Below, piece after piece: positions 57,782-64,000 of a stretch of DNA of 64,000 nt; the first letter of the stretch is position 1; every line of letters begins with the position of its first letter. A program made the translations under genes and the position numbers. The notes beneath the pieces were generated by a model, which saw only the letters and a list, made by a program, of their open reading frames with translations, made no database searches and was not told the DNA's origin. This DNA comes from Neorhodopirellula lusitana (GTDB taxonomy: Bacteria > Planctomycetota > Planctomycetia > Pirellulales > Pirellulaceae): the NCBI RefSeq assembly GCF_900182915.1, contig NZ_FXUG01000008.1:124001-188000 (forward strand), given 5' to 3'.

Positions 57782-59248
57782 ATGAAATCAACCCATGGTG
57801 GTGTCGACTCCTACCGGATGTATATCAACGGTGAATTTGTTGATTCGAAAGGAGGCGGCACGATTGATGTTGCCAGCCCGACCAACGAGGAGGTGCTGTT
57901 CACGGTACCAAACGGAACAACCGACGATGCCCAGCTGGCACTGGAAACGGCGAAGGCTGCCCAACCGGCATGGGCGGCCATGCCAGCGGTCGAACGCGGG
58001 AACATCCTGGCTCGGTTTGCGGACTTGATTCGCGAAAACCGCGAACGGCTGGCCAAAATTCTCACCCAGGAAATGGGCAAGACCTATTCGTTGGCGTTGG
58101 GGGAAGTCGATGTCTCGGCCGACTTTATTAACTTTCCGGCTCAAGCAGCGCGTCGAATCGAAGGCGATATTTTGCCGTCGGATTTGCCGGGTGAGCACAT
58201 CATGATTCACAAGGTTCCCTATGGTGTGACGGTCGGCATCGCAGCCTGGAATTTCCCATTGGCGTTGTCATGTCGCAAGATTGGTCCTGCGTTGACGACG
58301 GGAAATGTGATGGTCGTTAAGCCACCCTCGGTGACGCCCGTCGCTGTGCTGGCACTGGGCGAACTCGCTGAACAGGCCGGGATCCCCAAAGGCGTGCTCA
58401 ACCTGGTGACAGGTGGCGGGTCCACCATGGGCGAAGAATTGGTCACCAATCCGATCACACGCCTGGTGACGATGACCGGATCGAGTCAGACCGGACAGGA
58501 AATCTTCCGCAAGGCAGCGGATCGTTTGATCGCGGTTCGTTTGGAACTGGGCGGCAAGGCGCCGTTCATTTTGTTGGCCGATGGGGATGTCGACAAAGCC
58601 GTCGACGCTGCCGTCGTCTCGCGACACCTCAACAGCGGTCAGGTCTGCACGTGTCCGGAACGGTTTTACATTCATGACGCGGTTTACGATGAGTTTTTGC
58701 AAAAGTACTCGGCCGCGGTTGCCAAGTTGAAGATTGGCGATCCGATGGACGAGACCACCGATATCGGCCCCAAGGTCAACGCACACGAAACCTCTCAGTT
58801 GGAACAGATCGTTGACAAGGCTGTCGCTCAAGGGGCGAAGCTAGTCGTTGGTGGTAAACGCCCCGACGGCGAGCAGTTCGCGAAAGGGCACTGGTACGAA
58901 CCCACCATCCTGACGGAGTGCACCAACGAGATGGAGGTGATGCAGGAAGAGGTGTTTGGTGTCGTCAGTCCGATCATGCGAATTGGAAGTTACGAGGAAG
59001 CGTTGGCGTTGGCCAATGATTGCAAGTATGGTCTGGCTGCGTTTCTATTCACCAACGATGTGCGTTTGATTCAACGTGCCGTTTTGGAGCTTGAGTTCGG
59101 CGAGATCTATGTGAATCGGCCGATGGGTGAGCAGCGTCAGGGTTTCCACAACGGATACAAGTTGAGCGGAACCGGCGGCGAAGACGGTAAGTACGGTCTC
59201 GAGAACTATCTCGAGAAGAAGACGATGTACGTTAATTTTTCAGGCTAG
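57782..59248 (+). CDS. aldehyde dehydrogenase, AldA-like (anhydrogalactose dehydrogenase candidate)
   Basis: 488 residues from ATG 57782; a TTG at 57770 is the alternative. NAD(P)-binding WNFP (156-159), general-base E255 (RLELGGKAP), catalytic C289 in SGQVCTCPER, and the PHNG-like FHNGYKLSGTGGEDGKYGLENY end. The QVC-x-C-x-ER context is typical of lactaldehyde/glycolaldehyde dehydrogenase AldA. Oxidising 3,6-anhydro-L-galactose to the acid is catalysed by an ALDH-superfamily enzyme in known agar degraders, which fits this locus; lactaldehyde as substrate is possible if deoxyhexose is also used. Confidence 0.87.
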   Translation: MKSTHGGVDSYRMYINGEFVDSKGGGTIDVASPTNEEVLFTVPNGTTDDAQLALETAKAAQPAWAAMPAVERGNILARFADLIRENRERLAKILTQEMGKTYSLALGEVDVSADFINFPAQAARRIEGDILPSDLPGEHIMIHKVPYGVTVGIAAWNFPLALSCRKIGPALTTGNVMVVKPPSVTPVAVLALGELAEQAGIPKGVLNLVTGGGSTMGEELVTNPITRLVTMTGSSQTGQEIFRKAADRLIAVRLELGGKAPFILLADGDVDKAVDAAVVSRHLNSGQVCTCPERFYIHDAVYDEFLQKYSAAVAKLKIGDPMDETTDIGPKVNAHETSQLEQIVDKAVAQGAKLVVGGKRPDGEQFAKGHWYEPTILTECTNEMEVMQEEVFGVVSPIMRIGSYEEALALANDCKYGLAAFLFTNDVRLIQRAVLELEFGEIYVNRPMGEQRQGFHNGYKLSGTGGEDGKYGLENYLEKKTMYVNFSG

Positions 59249-59275
59249 TTCAACGTGAGGAACTGTGTCAGAAAC

Positions 59276-59299
59276 GTTGCCATGCTCAATCATGGCAAC
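59276..59299 (+). promoter_or_regulatory. 9-bp perfect hairpin in the ALDH-enolase spacer
   Basis: GTTGCCATG (59276-59284) pairs with CATGGCAAC (59291-59299) around CTCAAT. No T-run follows, so it is more likely an mRNA processing, stability or translation element than a terminator. The next start codon is 25 bases downstream. Confidence 0.5.
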
Positions 59300-59323
59300 T
59301 CAGTTAGGTAGACCGAGGAACCA

Positions 59324-60535
59324 ATGATGTTTACTGAGAACCCACAACAAGGCGATCCTGTCGAGGCATTCCGTGTTTCGAGTGAGGATGCTTTTGATGC
59401 TTCCTCGCAACTTGAACACTCACCCAAGTCCGACAGTTTGAAAATCACGTCGATCGAAACGCGGCTATTCCAGGTGCCGTTGCCGTTTGTGATGGTGGAC
59501 GCCAAGCATGGAAACCACCACCATTTTCAATTGGTTACCGCGACGGTCACGCTGCAAGATGGCACGACGGGAACCGGTTACACCTACACGGGTGGCAAAG
59601 GCGGTCATGCGATCGCCGCGATGATCCATCACGATATTGCGCCTGCATTGGTGGGGACGGACGGGACTGATATTGCGGCACGTTACGACCAATTGGAGTG
59701 GCACCTGCATTATGTCGCTCGTGGTGGTATCGCTTCGTTCGCGATCAGTGCCGTCGACATTGCACTTTGGGACTTGCGTGGAAAACGCGAGGCTCTTCCG
59801 TTGTGGCAAATGGCTGGCGGGACTGCGAAGACGTGCAAGGCCTACCGAGGTGGCATCGATCTTGGATTGTCCCAATCTGAATTGCTTGACAGCATCCGCG
59901 GTTACCTCGACGCAGGCCACAACGGCGTGAAGATCAAGGTTGGGCGACCGGACCGAAACGAAGACTACGCGCGGGTCGCCGCAGTTCGCCAGCTGGTGGG
60001 TGACGATATCGCTTTCATGGTGGATGCGAACTATGCGTTGTGCGTGCCCGACGCGATCGAGGCGGCCAACCACTTCAAGCAATTCAATGTGATGTGGTTC
60101 GAAGAGCCAACATTGCCGGATAACTATTTTGGCTTTGCCGAGATCGCGGAGGCGACCGGTGTGCCGTTGGCGATGGGCGAGAACTTGCACACGGAATACG
60201 AGTTTGGGTTGGCGTTTGATCATGCCAAGCTGAGCTATATCCAGCCCGATGCCAGCAATTGTTGTGGGATCACCGGGTTCTTGAAGGTTTGCAAGATGTC
60301 TCGCGGGCGAGGCGGCGGGATGCCGGTTTGTTCGCACGGCATGCAAGAGCTGCACGTTAGTTTGGTCAGTGCCCAGCCCAATCCTGGCTGGATTGAGGTC
60401 CACAGTTTCCCGATCGATCAGTACACGACCCGGCCGTTGGTCGTGGAAGATCATTTGGCCGTTGCCCCCGATACTCCGGGAACGGGCGTCGAATTTGATT
60501 GGTCCAAGCTGGCACCTTTCGAGGTGAAGTTTTAG
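59324..60535 (+). CDS. enolase-superfamily enzyme (3,6-anhydro-L-galactonate cycloisomerase candidate)
   Basis: 403 residues, with an extra 40 or so at the N-terminus before the usual start. Mandelate-racemase/muconate-lactonising type: K203 and K205 (VKIKVG), metal ligands D234 (FMVDANY), E260 (WFEEPT) and E286 (MGENLHT), and H338 (CSHGMQE). The lid domain contains [17 protein letters not shown]. Enolase-family cycloisomerases open the anhydro ring of 3,6-anhydro-L-galactonate to 2-keto-3-deoxy-L-galactonate in agar catabolism, which fits the neighbouring ALDH. L-fuconate or galactonate dehydratase is the main alternative. Confidence 0.85.
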   Translation: MMFTENPQQGDPVEAFRVSSEDAFDASSQLEHSPKSDSLKITSIETRLFQVPLPFVMVDAKHGNHHHFQLVTATVTLQDGTTGTGYTYTGGKGGHAIAAMIHHDIAPALVGTDGTDIAARYDQLEWHLHYVARGGIASFAISAVDIALWDLRGKREALPLWQMAGGTAKTCKAYRGGIDLGLSQSELLDSIRGYLDAGHNGVKIKVGRPDRNEDYARVAAVRQLVGDDIAFMVDANYALCVPDAIEAANHFKQFNVMWFEEPTLPDNYFGFAEIAEATGVPLAMGENLHTEYEFGLAFDHAKLSYIQPDASNCCGITGFLKVCKMSRGRGGGMPVCSHGMQELHVSLVSAQPNPGWIEVHSFPIDQYTTRPLVVEDHLAVAPDTPGTGVEFDWSKLAPFEVKF

Positions 60536-60661
60536 CGAAGCTTGATGTGGACGGGGAGCTGAAAACGGATTTCTGGTGCGTACGCTGGATGCCTGGATGG
60601 GTTTTCGTGTAACAATGGGGGGAGACGGTTCACCTATCCCATCCATTTTTCAGTTCTTTGC

Positions 60662-62617
60662 ATGTCGAACTCTCATCTCTCGTTCAAACGCCCAGAAGCC
60701 GATCTGACGATTCTGGAGCTATTGGCGTTGCAGTACCCCAACGTCGATGCGGCGATTGCTGAAACGGCCAGACTGGCGGCGGTGCTGACTTTGCCCAAGG
60801 GCGCGGTGCATGTGATCAGCGACATTCACGGCGAAGACAAAAAGCTGCAGCACGTGATCAATAACGCGTCGGGCACGCTGAGACCGCTGGTCGAAGAGAT
60901 TTTCTCGGACTCGATGACGTCGCAGGAAATGGAAGAGTTCCTGACCCTGACGTTCTATCCCGCCGAGGTGACCAAGCGGCTTTCGCAAACGCTGGTCGAT
61001 CCGGCGGAGATCAAAGCTTATGCGTTCCGGATGTTGGAACCGCAGCTTGAGTTGTTGCGATACTTGGTTTCCAACTTCAGCTTGCGATTGGCCTCGGGCG
61101 TTTTTCCGGCGGAGTACCGTGAGCTACTTCTCGAAATGCTGCATTCGCCGTCGACTGAGCGGGGGCCGGAGTTCGTGGGAGCGATGTTGGATGAATTGGT
61201 GCGGCGGGACCGAGCCTTGCATCTGATCCATCTTTTGGGACGAGTGATCCGTAACCTCGCTGTGGATGAATTGATCATCGGTGGGGACTGTTGGGACCGT
61301 GGACCTCGTGGCGACCGGGTGATGGACTACTTGCATTTGCAGCCGAATGTGGAGTTCATTTGGGGGAACCACGATGTGTTGTGGTTGGGGGCTTCACTGG
61401 GTAACGAAGCCTTGATCTGCACGGTGTTGCGTGTCTCGCTGCGGTACCGGCGAATGGGACAATTGGACGAAGGTTACAGTGTGCCGCTGACTCCGCTGGA
61501 GCATATGGCACGGACTATTTATGCGGACGATCCGGCTGAAAATTTCATGCCCCGGGGCGAGGGAATGCGGCCCGCCGTCGTGGTTGCTCGGATGCAAAAA
61601 GCCGCCGCAGTGATGCAGTTCAAATTGGAAGGGCAGCTTATTGAGCGTAATCCGCATTGGGATCTGGATCATCGTCGGTTGATGCACCGGATCGATCACG
61701 AAAACGGCACGATCGAGATCGATGGTAACACTTATGAATTACGAGACACGTTGTTCCCGACGGTGGATCCGGCGAACCCGTATAAGCTGTCGCCGGAAGA
61801 GGAAAAGTGCCTTGCACGGCTGAAACACTCGTTCCTGAAGAGCCAGAAACTGCATGACCACATGCGTTTCATGGTGGGCCACGGGTCGATGTACCTGCGG
61901 CGAGACGAGTGTTTGATCTTTCACGGTTGTGTGCCATCGGATAGCGACGGGAATTTCTTGCCGCTGTCGGTGGACGGTGAAATGTTGTCGGGGCGGGCGC
62001 TCTATGAAGGGATTGAAAAGGTGGTCCGCCGGGCCGCCGTTGAGTCCGAACAGGTGGACCTGGACTTCCTTTGGTACTTGTGGAGTGGCCCGCGTTCACC
62101 GCTGTTTGGCAAAGACCGGATCGCGACTTTGGAACGCGACTTCATCGCTGATAAAAAGCCGCACCATGAATCCAAAGATGCCTACTTTAATTTGATCCAT
62201 GAAGTCGACTATTGCGACAAGGTTTTGGCCGAGTTCGGCATGGCGACCGAGAACGGCTTGATCGTCAACGGGCACGTGCCAGTGAAGGTCGAAAAGGGCG
62301 AGTCACCGCTTAAACGCAGTGGGAAAGCGATCACGATCGACGGGGCTTTTTCAGAAGCTTATGGCGATTACGGTTACACGTTGGTGTTGGAGCCGGACCG
62401 GATCGTGTTGGCGGAACACTCGCACTTTGATTCGGTCGAGTCCGCGATTCGCGATGGCGTCGACATCGTGCCCAAGGTTCAAGACATCCGCATCTTTGAT
62501 GCACCCCGCCAGACCCGTGACACCGAGCGTGGGCAACGGATTCGGCATCGCGTTGAAATGCTCGAGCGTTTGATCGAAGCCTATCAAACCAATCGTTTGC
62601 ACGAAAAGTTTGCGTAG
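60662..62617 (+). CDS. fbp: fructose-1,6-bisphosphatase class III
   Basis: Manganese-dependent FBPase of the type best known from Firmicutes, 651 residues (normal for the family). Metal motifs HVISDIHGEDKKLQ, GGDCWDRGPRGDRVMDYL and WGNHDVLWLG; also SGPRSPLFGKDRIATLERDF and IVNGHVPVKVEKGESPL, GKAITIDGAFSEAYGDYGYTL. Catalyses a key gluconeogenic step, which matters for cells growing on KDG-derived pyruvate and triose phosphate. Lies 126 bases downstream of the enolase-superfamily gene, same strand, possibly with its own promoter. Confidence 0.95.
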   Translation: MSNSHLSFKRPEADLTILELLALQYPNVDAAIAETARLAAVLTLPKGAVHVISDIHGEDKKLQHVINNASGTLRPLVEEIFSDSMTSQEMEEFLTLTFYPAEVTKRLSQTLVDPAEIKAYAFRMLEPQLELLRYLVSNFSLRLASGVFPAEYRELLLEMLHSPSTERGPEFVGAMLDELVRRDRALHLIHLLGRVIRNLAVDELIIGGDCWDRGPRGDRVMDYLHLQPNVEFIWGNHDVLWLGASLGNEALICTVLRVSLRYRRMGQLDEGYSVPLTPLEHMARTIYADDPAENFMPRGEGMRPAVVVARMQKAAAVMQFKLEGQLIERNPHWDLDHRRLMHRIDHENGTIEIDGNTYELRDTLFPTVDPANPYKLSPEEEKCLARLKHSFLKSQKLHDHMRFMVGHGSMYLRRDECLIFHGCVPSDSDGNFLPLSVDGEMLSGRALYEGIEKVVRRAAVESEQVDLDFLWYLWSGPRSPLFGKDRIATLERDFIADKKPHHESKDAYFNLIHEVDYCDKVLAEFGMATENGLIVNGHVPVKVEKGESPLKRSGKAITIDGAFSEAYGDYGYTLVLEPDRIVLAEHSHFDSVESAIRDGVDIVPKVQDIRIFDAPRQTRDTERGQRIRHRVEMLERLIEAYQTNRLHEKFA

Positions 62618-62681
62618 GCCACCTCATTCGATGCACTTTGATTCTTGTGATGGCAGTGGCTGCTAGCCAAAGTGACTGAAG

Positions 62682-62719
62682 ATTTCGCGGGTTACATTTC
62701 TCAAGAAGAGCCGCGAAAT
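62682..62719. terminator. hairpin between convergent genes
   Basis: ATTTCGCGG (62682-62690) pairs perfectly with CCGCGAAAT (62711-62719); the loop is 20 nt. It lies between the fbp stop and the converging RND gene. There is no clear T-run, so termination is only suggested by position. Confidence 0.45.
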
Positions 62720-62735
62720 GTTCAGCTCACGCGGT

Positions 62736-64000
62736 TCAAGTATCCAGTTCCGGTGGTGGCGATAGCTTGGCGATGACCAAGTACATCACCGGGGCGAGCA
62801 CCAGTACAACCAAGGTGCTGAGTGCGAGCCCGAAGGTCAGGCTGGTCGCCATCGGCGAAACGACTTGCGCTTCTTTGGACCGTTCCAACAGGATCGGCAT
62901 CATGCCGGCACAGGTGGTGACGGAGGTCAGCAAGACGGCTCGAAAGCGTCGACGTCCGCCGTCGATGATGGCTTCTTTCAACGGCAACCCATCTGCGACA
63001 CGGCGATTGATGAAGTCGACCAGGACGATGGAATCGTTGACCACCACCCCCGCCAGGGCCACGATACCAAAGATGCTGAACAGCGTTAGGTCGATGTCCA
63101 TGACGATGTGACCAATGATCGCGCCAATGAAGCCGAACGGGATGATCGATAGGATCAAGATCGCCTGCCAAGACGAATTGAACTGGATCGTCAAAAGCAA
63201 GAACATCGCGCCCAGGACAAAGAAGAAACCAACAGTCAGGCTGTTAACGGTTTCGTCCGTTTGTTCTTGTTGGCCGCCCCATTGCAATTGGACTCCGGGA
63301 AATTCTTCTTTGAACTGGGGGACGAAGTTCGCTTTCAAATCGGACACGACATTGAATGCGTTGCCCTTCGTTTCATCGACATCGGCGACCACGCCGATGG
63401 TACGCATTTGGTTGATCCGCCGAATCTCGGAATAGCCCCTTTGCACGTCGACCTCGGCAATCTCATTGAGAGGACGTTCCATCCGGTCGGCGCCCCGAAC
63501 GCGAATGTCGTTGAAGCTAACCAGTGTGTTGCGATCTTCGCGTGGATAACGCACTCGCAAGGGAACCTCATGCCGGCCGCGTTGCAGTCGCATGACCTCT
63601 TCGCCGTAGTACGATGCGCGAACGGTACCGGCAACGTCGGCCAGCGAAACGCCCATTGCTTGGGCGTCGTCGCGGACCTTGATGCGGTATTCCCACTTGC
63701 CTTGCCGGGTATCGGTGGCGATGTCGGAAACGTAGGGGTACTCGGCGAGTTTGGCTTTGCAGCGGGCGATCGCTTTGTCGAGTTCACCCAGGTTTTCGGC
63801 TGTCGCCATCAAACGCAATTCAATCGGAAGTGAAGCCGGACCACGCGGGGTCGCGCCAAACGCCACCGCTTCGGCACCCGGGAACCTTCCCGATTCGGTG
63901 CGCCACATTCGCACGATGTCGTCGCTCGATACGGTTCGCTCGCCGATATCGTTGAGCTGGATGAAGAGGCCGCCGACATGGCTTGTGACGCTGGTGCCGA
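62736..64000 (-). CDS. RND (AcrB/HAE1-type) efflux transporter, C-terminal part
   Basis: The frame is open through base 64000, so the gene starts beyond the right edge; the Met at 63914 is internal (text continues upstream as GTSVTSHVGGLFIQLNDIGERTVSSDDIVRMWR). About 421 residues remain: the porter domain (YRIKVRDDAQAMGVSLADVAGTVRASYYGEEV), then transmembrane helices with LTLFSIFGIVALAGVVVNDSIVLVDFIN and RRRFRAVLLTSVTTCAGMMPILLERS. It belongs to an inner-membrane drug or metal exporter of a tripartite pump. Substrate unknown; adaptor and outer-membrane genes are not in the window. Confidence 0.92.
   Translation of the reverse strand, partial: GTSVTSHVGGLFIQLNDIGERTVSSDDIVRMWRTESGRFPGAEAVAFGATPRGPASLPIELRLMATAENLGELDKAIARCKAKLAEYPYVSDIATDTRQGKWEYRIKVRDDAQAMGVSLADVAGTVRASYYGEEVMRLQRGRHEVPLRVRYPREDRNTLVSFNDIRVRGADRMERPLNEIAEVDVQRGYSEIRRINQMRTIGVVADVDETKGNAFNVVSDLKANFVPQFKEEFPGVQLQWGGQQEQTDETVNSLTVGFFFVLGAMFLLLTIQFNSSWQAILILSIIPFGFIGAIIGHIVMDIDLTLFSIFGIVALAGVVVNDSIVLVDFINRRVADGLPLKEAIIDGGRRRFRAVLLTSVTTCAGMMPILLERSKEAQVVSPMATSLTFGLALSTLVVLVLAPVMYLVIAKLSPPPELDT

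Overview
The window reads as a chromosomal segment of a marine planctomycete close to Rhodopirellula (Pirellulaceae). The reasons are four DUF1559 proteins with prepilin-type N-termini, a secreted protease with a planctomycete-style basic/LEARRVL leader, a sulfatase beside agar-type glycosidases, a squalene-cyclase-like repeat protein, a haem-rich TPR cytochrome, long gene-poor spacers and several families of palindromic intergenic repeats. All assignments come from reading motifs in the sequence; no database search was run.

Layout. 1-5.4 kb: 5'-proximal part of a UDP-glucuronate decarboxylase-like sugar-nucleotide enzyme, a FabH-type ketoacyl synthase, a YqgE/AlgH protein, a PPP-type phosphatase, and a divergent pair made of a ribbon-helix-helix protein and a small HExxH metallopeptidase. 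5.4-12 kb: palindromic repeats, a matrixin-like protease with dockerin-like and EF-hand segments, planctomycete-type envelope proteins and a single-domain response regulator. 12.3-17.4 kb: a CAT-anticodon tRNA, an RsuA/RluB pseudouridine synthase, PyrK and arginine decarboxylase. 17.6-24.1 kb: a flagellar rod/ring operon (flgF, flgG, flgA, flgH, flgI, a flgJ rod-binding domain and a FlgN-like protein). 24.5-28.4 kb: rpmI-rplT-pheS-pheT, with a PheT that lacks its tRNA-binding OB domain. 28.9-34.1 kb: a hypothetical protein, a DUF1559 protein, a Lys/Ala-rich protein and a seven-haem cytochrome with TPRs.

34.2-60.5 kb is the centre of interest: an approximately 26 kb polysaccharide-utilisation locus that looks dedicated to agar or a related red-algal galactan. 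A secreted GH16 endo-enzyme, two GH117 proteins (the alpha-1,3-anhydro-L-galactosidase family), a secreted GH2 beta-galactosidase and a sulfatase would release galactose and 3,6-anhydro-L-galactose. A RhaT-like transporter, mutarotase, AldA-like aldehyde dehydrogenase, enolase-superfamily enzyme, one MDR and one SDR oxidoreductase, KDG kinase and KDPG aldolase together match the steps required to take anhydrogalactose to pyruvate and glyceraldehyde-3-phosphate. A GntR/FadR-type regulator sits at the divergent promoter, next to a perfect palindrome whose core recurs upstream of other genes of the locus. Three DUF1559 genes in the locus are each followed by a gene for a small lipoprotein of 59-64 residues, a repeated module.

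60.6-64 kb: class III fructose-1,6-bisphosphatase, fitting gluconeogenic growth on the sugar-acid products, and the C-terminal part of an RND efflux pump that runs off the right edge.
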